A program made the translations under genes and the position numbers. The notes under the pieces were generated by a model. That model ran no database searches. It worked only from the letters and a program-made list of their open reading frames with translations, and was not told the DNA's origin. From Caballeronia sp. SEWSISQ10-4 2 (GTDB lineage Bacteria; Pseudomonadota; Gammaproteobacteria; Burkholderiales; Burkholderiaceae), in contig NZ_JALPRJ010000010.1 in the NCBI RefSeq assembly GCF_030464885.1, positions 102,939 to 166,938 on the forward strand: a stretch of DNA of 64,000 bases, written 5' to 3'. Positions 10,629-20,891 of the stretch are shown here, in pieces. How positions within the stretch are numbered: the stretch's first letter is position 1; each line of letters begins with the position of its first letter.

Positions 10629-11333
10629 TTGAACATAGCGATGATCTTCGCCGCCGGGCGCGGCGAGCGCATGCGTCCGCTGACGGATTCATGCCCGAAG
10701 CCTTTGCTTAAGGTTGGCGGGAAAGCCCTAATCGTCTGGCAAATTGAACGGCTGGCTGCCGCGGGGTTCAAGACAATCGTCATTAATCACGCGTGGCTTG
10801 GACGGATGTTTCAATTGAAGCTCGGCGATGGCTCCCGCTGGGGCGTTCAATTGCGCTATTCGGCCGAGACTCATGCGTTGGAAACGGCTGGTGGTATTGC
10901 CCAAGCATTGCCGTTGCTGGAAGAGCACGGCGAAGCCACCGTTTTCGCGGCAGTCAGCGGCGACGTGTTCTGCGAATTCGACTACGCACGATTGCACGAG
11001 CGCGCCGCGAAGATGGCGCTGCAAGACGAACCCGCGATGCATCTGGTCATGGTGCCGAATCCACCGTTTCATTCCATCGGCGATTTCGCGCTCGATCAGC
11101 AAGGCATGCTTTCCCTCGACGGTTCGCCGCGGTTTACCTTCGGCAATATCGGCCTGTACGACACGCGCATGTTCCGCGATCTCGCCACCGCCACGCGGCG
11201 CGCGCTGACTCCGTATTACCGCGAGACCATCGCGGCCGGGCGTGCGACAGGTGAGTTGTTTGAAGGGCGATGGGAGAACGTTGGTACGGCTGCCCAGTTG
11301 GAAGAATTGAATCGAGTGCTGCGGGGCAAATGA
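10629..11333 (+). CDS. murU: N-acetylmuramate-1-phosphate uridylyltransferase (MurU)
   Basis: MurU makes UDP-MurNAc from MurNAc-1-phosphate, completing the recycling route that bypasses de novo synthesis and fosfomycin-sensitive MurA. The nucleotidyltransferase signature AAGRGERMRPLTDSCPKPLL is at the N-terminus, and SGDVFCEFDY provides the metal-binding Asp. I chose TTG 10629 because family members carry a few residues before the MIFAAG strand; ATG 10641 and TTG 10620 (overlapping the amgK stop) are alternatives. It is tightly coupled to amgK. Confidence 0.86.
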   Translation: MNIAMIFAAGRGERMRPLTDSCPKPLLKVGGKALIVWQIERLAAAGFKTIVINHAWLGRMFQLKLGDGSRWGVQLRYSAETHALETAGGIAQALPLLEEHGEATVFAAVSGDVFCEFDYARLHERAAKMALQDEPAMHLVMVPNPPFHSIGDFALDQQGMLSLDGSPRFTFGNIGLYDTRMFRDLATATRRALTPYYRETIAAGRATGELFEGRWENVGTAAQLEELNRVLRGK

Positions 11334-11443
11334 GCACGCATTAATCCGATGCGAAATCCGTATCCGGAATAATCACTCTCGCAAGATCACGCTCGACTTA
11401 CCCGATCCGCCCTCCCGCCAGCCGCCCGCTCGCCAAATGGTAA

Positions 11444-12874
<1,431 letters not shown>

Positions 12875-12891
12875 TCCTGAGTCAGCCAATC

Positions 12892-12930
12892 AAGGCCGTT
12901 CAGTGCAATGTGCAATGAACGGCCTTTTTC
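12892..12930 (+). terminator. Terminator of purB
   Basis: AAGGCCGTTCA pairs with TGAACGGCCTT and is followed by a run of T residues, 18 bases after the purB stop codon. Confidence 0.88.
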
Positions 12931-12970
12931 TTTGCGTGAACATATTTGCCTTCGAGTTATCGTCTTCAAG

Positions 12971-13872
12971 TCATTGCATTTCAAACCGCACCGCTTGCTC
13001 GACTAGAAGCTCCGCGTGCGCGGTCGAGTGCTCGACCACGTTATATACGACTCCGCTCACTTCAGCCGTGCCGTGATGTTCCCAAGTACCTTCAAACAGA
13101 CCCGGTACATGAGACGTTGTCAGGTCCACTGAATCGCCTTCCTTACCGTTCACAATAAGCTGCTGCTTACCGTCATGGATAAAGAGGTCTTGTTCGCCAA
13201 AACCATCAGGTCGGCAACCGTTAGCTTCAGCGCGTTGTGATGGCCGCCAAGATGGAAAGCTCCGATGTGCGCCCCTTGCCTTGGTTGAGTACCATCAATC
13301 AGCGAACCCAGATCGAGAACCTGATGGTCGCAGAGAAACGCAACGATGTCGAAGGCCTTGGAACCGTCCGTCGCCACTGACGCCTTTCTTGCGTACCCGT
13401 TCGGATCAAGGCCCATGTCCGCAGCTATACCGGAGGCCTCGGACAACGAAGAATGATTCATGAAATGATTCGGCGGAAAAAAGGGAGCTGCCGCGCCGAC
13501 GCTGTTGATCTCCCGTTGCGCAAAAAGATTCAGCGTTTCGAAGTCATCGTGGTCCGATTGCACGGTTTCCGCAGCATCCACGGTGATGGAGAAATAACTG
13601 CTTGCGCTGCTCATGCCGCAGTCCGTCACCTGAGCCGCGGACAAATCGTGAATGCCGTCAAACAGCGGTTTCGATAATTGCAATGACCGGTCGCCCTGCC
13701 CATTCGCCGAGACCACACCGAGCAGCACAGTGCCGTCGTGCACGTCGACGGTTGCGAATGGATCGGTCTTGCCCGAAACAAGCGGCTTGGCATTGTTGAT
13801 GGTGCCGCCGTTTAGCGTACCGCCCACGCTTTTAATAACTGCCTGCAGGCGAGCGTCGAATTCAGAGGCCAT
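12971..13872 (-). pseudogene. Ig-like-repeat adhesin C-terminal remnant A (frameshifted)
   Basis: The main frame (13150-13872, 240 residues) begins at an ATG preceded by CAGGAC. It holds one bacterial Ig-like segment (KPLVSGKTDPFATVDVHDGTV) and then a region ending in LKLTVADLMVLAN. At about 13172-13185 the family sequence leaves this frame: the adjacent frame reads QDLFIHDGKQQLIVNGKEGD and then 12971-13153 supplies the rest, ending HSTAHAELLVEQAVRFEMQ. One missing base near 13183 explains this. Such C-termini cap large surface or secreted adhesins in Burkholderia. Most N-terminal repeats are absent, so this is a fragment. The family match is from memory, not a search. Confidence 0.7.
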
Positions 13873-14050
13873 TTTATTGTCCTGTTACAGATTGGTAAAT
13901 CGGCGGGCGTTTCATGAACCGCATTGAACCGCCTGAGATGCGGGTCTTTTAATATGACCGAACGCGACAGAAAAGTAATGCCTTTTAATGGCTGAAAACC
14001 GAACCACCGGGATCCGGAAGCGGAAACAATCTGTTGGGCGAAATGAATAC

Positions 14051-14086
14051 AAAAAAGCCGTTCCAGAACTTCCTGGAACGGCTTTC
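14051..14086 (-). terminator. Terminator downstream of adhesin remnant B
   Basis: On the minus strand GCCGTTCCAG and CTGGAACGGC form a 10-bp stem followed by six T residues. It lies about 60 bases after the inferred native stop codon of the neighbouring adhesin fragment, suggesting that a once functional gene ended here. Confidence 0.85.
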
Positions 14087-14144
14087 TCTTACTGCGTTGA
14101 TTCAACCAGCGCGCCGCTCTTCAGTAACACGCAGTTCCTCACCG

Positions 14145-14894
14145 TCAATGCACGATGACGATCTGCACCCTTGCTGAACCAGAAATTCGGTGTGTGCGCC
14201 TAAATGTACTGAATCACCGGTGTGACTTGTGTCCTGCGCGTGCAACGAAGCTGCGTCGTCGAACAGGCGATGCCACGGCCGACAGCAGCGTGGCATGCGG
14301 AATAGTCGCCGGACAGGACGCCGAAGACGCGCTGTGGTTACCTTTGATATCGACGGCAACAGCAGTGAAATCATGGCTGCCTGCGTGGAGATTCGTTGCC
14401 GTGTACGACCAGACACCTTGTCCATTTGCAATAATGGTCGTGATTAAATCAGCGCCGTCAAACAACTGGACGTAATTGCCGGCCGCCGATTTTCCCGTCA
14501 ATACAGGCGTGGCGGTGATGGACACGTCAGTAATCGTTGGCGCTACCGGCGTCTGACTCTGCGGTCCCGTCACGGAAACCACCGTCACGAATTGTTCGGA
14601 CGATGCGCTCCAGTTGTCGTGGTCGTTGCTATCCATTGCTATGACCGTGAACTGGTGCTTGCCAGCTTTGATGTCGACGGTTGTTGAATACGACCACGGG
14701 CCGTCCGCGTTGGCGACAACAGTTCCAATGAGTCGTGCACCGTCATAAACCATGACGACATCGCCTGCGTCGGCGGAGCCGGTGACTGTCGGCCGGCTTG
14801 TGCCAATTACCGAGCCGTAGGACTTACATATACGATTATTCCGAGAAACCAGCTCGGCTATTGTGACGTTTGATGAAACGCAAAAGGCCGGTGG
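14145..14894 (-). pseudogene. Ig-like-repeat adhesin C-terminal remnant B (truncated, frameshifted)
   Basis: From 14894 the frame is open without any Met until 14753, reads through GTSRPTVTGSADAGDVVMVYDG and contains two Ig-like repeats (visible ORF 14214-14753, 179 residues). Each repeat has the LxGTVVANADGPWSYS type motif. After NHSASSAS the frame degenerates. The adjacent frame carries AHTEFLVQQG, and a further one-base shift at about 14167 restores VQIVIVH and a stop at 14145. This end resembles the AHAELLVEQ end of remnant A. The 5' end is missing and at least two shifts are present. It probably derives from the same or a paralogous adhesin. Confidence 0.65.
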
Positions 14895-14906
14895 TTAACC
14901 GGCCTT
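14884..14906 (-). terminator. Terminator of gntK
   Basis: AAGGCCGG and CCGGCCTT form an 8-bp stem around an approximately 7-base loop. On the minus strand the stem is followed by a short T run. It lies 30 bases beyond the gntK stop codon and overlaps the 5' boundary of adhesin remnant B. Confidence 0.8.
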
Positions 14907-14935
14907 CTTCCGTTTAAATGACGCTCGATGCCCGA

Positions 14936-15430
14936 CTAGCGCTCCATCACTTCGCTCAGCACCTTATCCACAATCTCCTCCGGCGATAACGCAATATCCA
15001 CTTCAATCGCTTCATCCGGTCCCGGTGGTTCCAGCGTATCCAACTGGCTTTGCAGTAACGCGGGATCGAAGAAATGGCCTGTGCGGGTTTTGATCCGCTC
15101 TCTCAGCAACTCCGGCGTTCCCTTTAAATAGACGAAGGTCACGTCCTTGTCGCCATCGCGCAGAATGTCGCGATACACACGCTTCAACGCCGAGCATGCG
15201 TACACGTGCGTAGTGCCGTCCGCCTGCTTTTCTTCAATCGATGCACGGATCGCCTTCAGCCACGGCCACCGGTCATCGTCGGTCAACGGAATGCCGTTGT
15301 GCATCTTGTCCTTGTTCGCCTGACTGTGGAAACTGTCGGCATCGGCGAAATCGCAACGCAGCCGCTCGGCCAGCATTTCACCAATCGTGGTCTTGCCGCA
15401 ACCCGATACACCCATCGCAATCAATATCAT
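14936..15430 (-). CDS. gntK: Gluconokinase
   Basis: GntK phosphorylates gluconate to 6-phosphogluconate, the substrate of Edd encoded nearby. The 164-residue protein has a P-loop GVSGCGKTT near residue 8, the ADSFHSQANKDKMHNGIPL substrate loop and CSALKRVYRD. I chose ATG 15430 because GGAG lies just upstream and the P-loop then sits at the usual place; the frame extends further without support. It begins 10 bases after the permease gene stops, so the two are cotranscribed. Confidence 0.95.
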   Translation of the reverse strand: MILIAMGVSGCGKTTIGEMLAERLRCDFADADSFHSQANKDKMHNGIPLTDDDRWPWLKAIRASIEEKQADGTTHVYACSALKRVYRDILRDGDKDVTFVYLKGTPELLRERIKTRTGHFFDPALLQSQLDTLEPPGPDEAIEVDIALSPEEIVDKVLSEVMER

Positions 15431-15440
15431 CGAAATCTCC

Positions 15441-16802
15441 TTACACGACCGTCGCAAGCGCGAAGGTCAAACCCAAACCCATCAGCGAAATAATCGTTTC
15501 GCACAACGACCAGGTCTTGAACGTCTGGCCCACGGTCATCCCGAAATACTCCTTAACCAACCAGAAACCGCCGTCGTTCACGTGCGAGAAAATCAGCGAA
15601 CCGGAACCTGTGGCCAGCACCAGAAGCTCAGGACTCACGCTGCTGCCGGCCGCCGCTGCAATCGGCGCAACGATCCCGCATGCGGTGGTCATCGCGACGG
15701 TCGCGGAACCGGTTGCGAGGCGAATCAGCGCAGCCACGAACCAGCCGAGCAGCAACGGCGATAAATGCGCGGCCGATGCCGTGGTGACCAGTTCCTGCGA
15801 AATCCCGCTCTCGCGCAGCACGTTGCCGAAGCCGCCGCCCGCGCCCACGATCAGCGTGATCCCCGCAATAGGCGCGAGGCATTCACCGCAAAACTTCTGG
15901 ATCTGTTCACGATTGAATCCACGCGATGCCCCGAAACTCCAGAAGCTGAACAACACGGCGATCAGCAACGCCACGTCCGAGTTGCCGACGAAGTGGAGCA
16001 AGTTGTTGAGAAGGGATTTCGGCGTGGTGAACAAATCGGCCCAACTGCCGATCAGCATCAAAATTACCGGCAGCAAGATGCTGAACAGCGTGATGCCAAA
16101 GCCCGGCAGCTCGCGCGTTACACCTTCCTTATGTGATTCGACGAATTGCGCAGCCAGCGGGTTGTTCTCCGGCAGCTTGATGTATTTGTGGATCAGCAAC
16201 GCGAACAGCGGACCGGCAACGACGGCCGTAGGAACGCCCACGATCAATCCGTACATGATCGTCCGGCCAATGTCCGCGTGATACGCCTGTACGGCCAGCA
16301 GCGCGGCCGGGTGCGGCGGAATCAGCCCGTGCACGACCGAGAGTCCGGCGACCATCGGCAAGCCGATCAGCAGCAGCGACTTCTTCGTGCGTTTCGCGAC
16401 GTTAAACGCAATCGGAATCAGCAACACGAAGCCGACTTCAAAAAACACCGGCAAGCCAACGATGATCGCAACGAACATCATGGCCCAGTGAATGTGTTTC
16501 TCGCCGAACCAACTTATCAACGTGTTCGCAATGCGTTCCGCACCGCCCGATTCGGCCATCATCTTGCCAAGCATGGTGCCAAGCCCAACCACCACCGCTA
16601 TGTGACCGAGCGTGTTGCCGTTGCCGGTTTCGAACGCCTTGACGATCTTGTCCATCGGCATGCCGACAGCCAGCCCCAACAACAATGAAACGATGATCAG
16701 AACGAGAAACGGGTAAACCTTATAGCGCGTGATCAGCAAGATCAGCAAAGCAATGGCGATAACCGCGTACACCAGCAGCATGCTGCCGTGGACTGGTTCC
16801 AT
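15441..16802 (-). CDS. Gluconate:H+ symporter (GntP family)
   Basis: The 453-residue protein is highly hydrophobic with about 12-14 membrane segments. It contains GntP-family sequences such as GLPMVAGLSVVHGLIPPHPA and RLATGSATVAMTTACGIVAP. It imports gluconate across the inner membrane to feed gluconokinase. Start ATG 16802 has a GGGAGG ribosome-binding site; the longer frame to 16925 has none. It is separated from eda by 256 bases containing the eda terminator, so it probably has its own promoter. Confidence 0.93.
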   Translation of the reverse strand: MEPVHGSMLLVYAVIAIALLILLITRYKVYPFLVLIIVSLLLGLAVGMPMDKIVKAFETGNGNTLGHIAVVVGLGTMLGKMMAESGGAERIANTLISWFGEKHIHWAMMFVAIIVGLPVFFEVGFVLLIPIAFNVAKRTKKSLLLIGLPMVAGLSVVHGLIPPHPAALLAVQAYHADIGRTIMYGLIVGVPTAVVAGPLFALLIHKYIKLPENNPLAAQFVESHKEGVTRELPGFGITLFSILLPVILMLIGSWADLFTTPKSLLNNLLHFVGNSDVALLIAVLFSFWSFGASRGFNREQIQKFCGECLAPIAGITLIVGAGGGFGNVLRESGISQELVTTASAAHLSPLLLGWFVAALIRLATGSATVAMTTACGIVAPIAAAAGSSVSPELLVLATGSGSLIFSHVNDGGFWLVKEYFGMTVGQTFKTWSLCETIISLMGLGLTFALATVV

Positions 16803-16977
16803 GAAGCGCCTCCCTTCAGTTATTGACGTTTTTAGACTTGCGGTTACGTTTGCCGTCGCTTGACAAGTAGTCAGTTGATTCAGGCGTCCGGCCAAGCGCA
16901 CACGCAGCCGGCGAGTGATTGACACGGAATTTTACTTGCAGCACCCGAAACCTGTGCAGCGAGTATTCCCGAATGTG

Positions 16978-17022
16978 AAAAAGCCTCTGCGATGCACTGG
17001 TCGGCGCATCGCAGAGGCTTTT
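16978..17022 (-). terminator. Terminator between eda and the gluconate permease gene
   Basis: AGCCTCTGCGATGC and GCATCGCAGAGGCT form a perfect 14-bp stem with a loop of about 11 bases. On the minus strand it is followed by TTTTT. It lies about 35 bases after the eda stop codon. Confidence 0.9.
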
Positions 17023-17058
17023 GCGTATTGCTGTATTGCTGTTTTGCTACGGTGCGGC

Positions 17059-17694
17059 TTATTGCTTGTGCGGCGCCAGTTCGCTGGCCGCCCGCGCGAG
17101 ACGCGTCACTTCTGCCCAGTTTTGCGCGGCGAGCGCCGCTTTTGGCGTCAGCCACGAGCCGCCGACGCACACCACGTTCGGCAGCGCCAGGAAATTCGGC
17201 GCGGTTTCCGCAGTGATGCCGCCCGTCGGGCAGAACTTCAGGCCCGGAAATGGACCGTTGAGCGCTTGCAGCATTGATACACCGCCGGCTTGTTGCGCCG
17301 GGAACAGCTTCACGATCTCATAGCCGAATTCCATCGCCTGGATGATGTCGGTCGGTGTCATCACGCCAGGCAGCAATGGCAAACCCGCGTCCAGCGACGC
17401 CTGGTGAATCTCCTTCGTCAAACCCGGCGATACGCCGAATTGCGCGCCCGCCTTCTTCGCCTGCGCGCAATGTTCGGGTTTGGTGATCGTCCCCACGCCC
17501 ACGACGATATCGTCGGCCAGATGACTCGCCCGCTCGATAGCCGCAAGCCCCGCCGCCGTGCGCAGCGTGATCTCGAGCACCTTGACGCCGCCCGCGTGCA
17601 GCGCACGCGAGACGTTCTCACCTTGTTCGACCGAATCGAATGCGAGGACCGGAATCACCGGACCCAGACGCACGATTTCACTTACCGTTTTCAT
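17059..17694 (-). CDS. eda: KDPG/KHG aldolase
   Basis: Eda splits 2-keto-3-deoxy-6-phosphogluconate to pyruvate and glyceraldehyde-3-phosphate, the last step of the Entner-Doudoroff pathway. The 211-residue sequence has the catalytic Glu in VLEITLRT and the Schiff-base Lys in YEIVKLFPAQQAGG. TIM-barrel phosphate-binding elements (GVGTITKPE, PTGGI) are present. It follows edd by 40 bases on the same strand. Confidence 0.96.
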   Translation of the reverse strand: MKTVSEIVRLGPVIPVLAFDSVEQGENVSRALHAGGVKVLEITLRTAAGLAAIERASHLADDIVVGVGTITKPEHCAQAKKAGAQFGVSPGLTKEIHQASLDAGLPLLPGVMTPTDIIQAMEFGYEIVKLFPAQQAGGVSMLQALNGPFPGLKFCPTGGITAETAPNFLALPNVVCVGGSWLTPKAALAAQNWAEVTRLARAASELAPHKQ

Positions 17695-17734
17695 TTGCTG
17701 CTCCTATTTGTGTTGTCGTGAGCTTTTGTGACGC

Positions 17735-19576
17735 TTATCTGGCTTCGCCGACCATCGGACCAAATACCGATGCGCCCAGTTCCGCCGGCATTGCCGCACT
17801 GCGGAACACGCCGAACAGCTCACGCCCGAAACCGACTTCGTTGCCCGCCTGATGCTTCGGCTGTGCCACTTCGCGCGCGGCCCATTCCTTCTCGTTCATC
17901 TCGACGTCGAGCACGCCCTTGTTTGCATCGATGACAATCATGTCGCCCGTGCGCACCTTGCCTATCGGCCCATGCAGCAATGCTTCCGGAGAAATGTGGA
18001 TCACTGCGGGCACCTTGCCCGACGCGCCCGACATGCGCCCATCCGTCACCAGCGCGACGTGGAAGCCCTGATCCTGCAACACCCCGAGAAGCGGCGTCAA
18101 CCGGTGCAACTCCGGCATGCCGTTCGCCCGCGCGCCCTGGAACCGCACGATCGCGACGAAATCGCGCTTGAGCTCGCCGTTATCGAAGGCTTCCTGCACT
18201 TCCTCTTGCGACTCAAAAACAATCGCGGGCGCTTTCACATGCCGATGTTCTTCCGCCACCGCCGAAATCTTGATCACGCCGCGGCCGAGTTTGCCTTGCA
18301 TCAGGCGCAGGCCGCCATCGGGTGCGAACGGTTCCTTGTGGCTGCGCAGGACTTTCGTGTCGTGGCTGGTTTGGGTACCGTCGACCCATTGCAGCTTTCC
18401 ATCGATTAACTTCGGTTCGCGCGTGTAGTGTTTGAGGCCCTCGCCTGCTACGGTTTTCACGTCTTCGTGCAGCAATCCCGCTTCCAGCAAATCGCGCACC
18501 AGATACGCAATGCCGCCCGCCGCATGGAAATGGTTCACGTCGGCCTTGCCGTTCGGATAGATCCGCGCGGTCAGCGGCACGGCTTGCGAGAGTTCATCGA
18601 AGTCATTCCAGTCGATAACGATGCCTGCCGCCCGCGCAATCGCCACCAGATGTAGCGTGTGATTGGTGGACCCGCCCGTTGCCAGCAATGCAACGATGCC
18701 GTTCACGATCGCCTTCTCATCAACGACATGGCCTACCGGCGTGTAATGGCCACGTTCCACCGTCAACTCGAGCACGCGCTTTGCGGCTTCTGCGGTGAGC
18801 GCATCTCTCAAAGGCGTGTGCGGGTGGATGAACGCCGAACCCGGCAGATGCAGGCCCATCACTTCCATCAGCATCTGGTTACTGTTTGCTGTGCCGTAGA
18901 ACGTGCACGTGCCATGGCCGTGGTATGCGGCGGCTTCGGCTTCGAGCAGCGCGTCGCGGTCGCACGCGCCTGTGGCGAATTGCTGGCGCACCTTGGCTTT
19001 ATCGTCGTTGGTCAGGCCGCTCGTCATCGGGCCGGCCGGTACGAAAATGGTCGGCAGATGACCGAATTGCAACGCACCGATCAGCAAGCCCGGCACGATC
19101 TTGTCGCAGATGCCGAGGCACAGCGCAGCGTCGAACATGTTGTGCGTCAGCGCGACGGCCGTGCTCATGGCAATCACTTCGCGCGAGAACAGCGACAACT
19201 CCATGCCTGCGTTGCCTTGCGTGACACCGTCGCACATGGCCGGCACGCCGCCCGCGAATTGCGCAACGCCGCCCGCTTCGCGCGCGGCGTGCTTGATGAT
19301 GTCGGGGTAATTCTTGAAAGGCGCGTGGGCCGAGAGCATCTCGTTGTAAGACGAAACAATGCCGATGTTCGGCTCGCGGATCGCCTTGATCGCGATCTTT
19401 TCCTGACCTTCCAGCCCGGCAAAACCGTGCGCGAGGTTCGCGCATGAGAGCGCGCCGCGAGCAGGAAAATGACCCTGAGCGCCGTCGATGCGCGCCAGAT
19501 AGGCCGCACGCGTTGGCTTGCTGCGCTCAATCACGCGCTGGGTGACTTTTTTCAGATGCGAATGCGGGGAAACCAT
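17735..19576 (-). CDS. edd: 6-phosphogluconate dehydratase
   Basis: Edd dehydrates 6-phosphogluconate to KDPG. The 613-residue length and the IlvD/Edd family motifs fit: [11 protein letters not shown] and [20 protein letters not shown] contribute iron-sulfur cluster and substrate-binding residues, and [20 protein letters not shown] lies near the C-terminus. The first gene of the edd-eda pair, it faces hexR and has HexR-like palindromes in its upstream region, implying repression relieved by KDPG. Confidence 0.97.
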   Translation of the reverse strand: MVSPHSHLKKVTQRVIERSKPTRAAYLARIDGAQGHFPARGALSCANLAHGFAGLEGQEKIAIKAIREPNIGIVSSYNEMLSAHAPFKNYPDIIKHAAREAGGVAQFAGGVPAMCDGVTQGNAGMELSLFSREVIAMSTAVALTHNMFDAALCLGICDKIVPGLLIGALQFGHLPTIFVPAGPMTSGLTNDDKAKVRQQFATGACDRDALLEAEAAAYHGHGTCTFYGTANSNQMLMEVMGLHLPGSAFIHPHTPLRDALTAEAAKRVLELTVERGHYTPVGHVVDEKAIVNGIVALLATGGSTNHTLHLVAIARAAGIVIDWNDFDELSQAVPLTARIYPNGKADVNHFHAAGGIAYLVRDLLEAGLLHEDVKTVAGEGLKHYTREPKLIDGKLQWVDGTQTSHDTKVLRSHKEPFAPDGGLRLMQGKLGRGVIKISAVAEEHRHVKAPAIVFESQEEVQEAFDNGELKRDFVAIVRFQGARANGMPELHRLTPLLGVLQDQGFHVALVTDGRMSGASGKVPAVIHISPEALLHGPIGKVRTGDMIVIDANKGVLDVEMNEKEWAAREVAQPKHQAGNEVGFGRELFGVFRSAAMPAELGASVFGPMVGEAR

Positions 19577-19687
19577 CGAAACTCCTTCGCCTCGGGGCGG
19601 CGAGCGGGCGGTTGACGCCGGGGTTGAACGGTCGCGGGGACGGGAAGTTTTGTTTTTGAGACATTCCCGCGTCGCGAATGGGATTCT

Positions 19688-19702
19688 AGTAGAAAAACTA
19701 CA
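19688..19702. promoter_or_regulatory. HexR-type operator 1 (edd side)
   Basis: AGTAGAAAAACTACA is a nearly perfect palindrome matching the proteobacterial HexR consensus TGTARTWWWWYTACA. It lies about 112 bases upstream of the edd start. Confidence 0.65.
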
Positions 19703-19806
19703 CGATTTCCATCTGGAAAACCCTTAGTTTCGCTATATGCCTTACGTGATGGTTTAGGATAAGTAAAAGAAATTTTTATCGACACGTTCAGAATGGCACT
19801 TATTCT

Positions 19807-19821
19807 TGTAGTTTTTGTACA
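19807..19821. promoter_or_regulatory. HexR-type operator 2 (hexR side)
   Basis: TGTAGTTTTTGTACA matches the HexR consensus closely and lies 53 bases before the hexR start. Together with operator 1 it suggests autoregulation and control of edd. The rest of this 297-base intergenic region is AT-rich and appears to hold divergent promoters. Confidence 0.7.
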
Positions 19822-19873
19822 TTTTTGCCGATCGGCTATAGTCCACGCATTTCCAGCATAGGCGAGATTCCCG

Positions 19874-20719
19874 ATGTTGCTGTCTCAAGTTGAAGCGATG
19901 CGCGAGCAGTTGCGCCCCTCCGAGCGCAAGCTGGCCGATTACGTCATCGAAGCGCCTCGCGAGGTGCTGGATCTCGCGATGACCGACTTCGCGGCGCGTG
20001 CCGGCGTGAGTCAGCCGACCATCGCGCGGTTTTGCCGGGCGCTGGGTTTTTCTGGATTTCGCGAGTTCAAGATCCGGCTGGCGCAAAGCATTGCGTCTGA
20101 TGTGCCGGCGCCGGCTGTATACCGTGACGTCCGCGCCGATGAACCCGCGGCCGGTGTAGCGGCGAAAGTATTGGACCGGACCATTGGCGCGCTGCTGCAG
20201 GTGCGCAACAGCTTGTCGTCGGATAGCGTGGCTGCGGCCATTACCTTATTAGCCGATGCACGGCGTATCGAGTTCTACGGTGCCGGCGGTTCTGGCATCG
20301 CAGCGCTCGATGTGCAGCACAAGTTCTTCAAGCTGGGCGTGCCGAGCGTGGCGTACTCGGATCCGCACACGTACACCACGTCGGCGGCGTTGCTGGGCGC
20401 GGGCGATGTGGTGGTGGCGATATCGAATACGGGACGCACGCGCGACATCCTGGACGCGGTCAAATCGGCGCTGGACGGCGGGGCGAAGGTCATCGCGATC
20501 ACGCACGGTAATTCACCGCTGGCGCGCATGGCGAGCGTGGGTTTGTTCGCGAACGTTGACGAAGACACGGACATTTTTTCGCCGATGACATCGCGTGTAT
20601 CGCATCTGGCGATAGGCGACATTCTGGCCGTAGGCGTGGCGCTCGCGCGCGGGCCGGAGTTTGCGGAAAGGCTAGCGGAGGCGAAGGACGTGCTGGACAG
20701 GCGTCGGGTGAAGAACTAG
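19874..20719 (+). CDS. hexR: RpiR-family regulator HexR
   Basis: HexR represses Entner-Doudoroff genes and is inactivated by KDPG. The 281-residue protein has an N-terminal RpiR-type helix-turn-helix (DFAARAGVSQPTIARFCRALGFSGFREFKIRLA, roughly residues 36-68) and a SIS sugar-phosphate domain from about residue 125 (RIEFYGAGGSGIAALDVQHK). Divergence from edd and the two palindromes between them support the specific name. Another RpiR-type sugar regulator is the alternative. Confidence 0.9.
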   Translation: MLLSQVEAMREQLRPSERKLADYVIEAPREVLDLAMTDFAARAGVSQPTIARFCRALGFSGFREFKIRLAQSIASDVPAPAVYRDVRADEPAAGVAAKVLDRTIGALLQVRNSLSSDSVAAAITLLADARRIEFYGAGGSGIAALDVQHKFFKLGVPSVAYSDPHTYTTSAALLGAGDVVVAISNTGRTRDILDAVKSALDGGAKVIAITHGNSPLARMASVGLFANVDEDTDIFSPMTSRVSHLAIGDILAVGVALARGPEFAERLAEAKDVLDRRRVKN

Positions 20720-20760
20720 ATCCACACACGGATGTAGCGGTAACACGACCGCCAATAAAA

Positions 20761-20794
20761 AAAGCGGACTCCTCCAAAGAAGAGCCCGCTTTTC
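20761..20794 (+). terminator. Terminator of hexR
   Basis: AAAAGCGGACTC pairs with GAGCCCGCTTTT with one mismatch, flanked by an A run and a T run. It starts about 38 bases after the hexR stop codon. Confidence 0.75.
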
Positions 20795-20891
20795 GATGAA
20801 ACTTAAAACTAAAACATTTACATCAATCTGCGAAGGCTAGCCCGTTTGGAACCTCGACCCTTGGCAGGTCGAGGCGCCTCACGGAACTAAC

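Noticed and set aside
20852..20874. Hairpin CCTCGACC...GGTCGAGG after the autotransporter remnant
   Set aside because: No T run on either strand, so not called a terminator; possibly a remnant of one.
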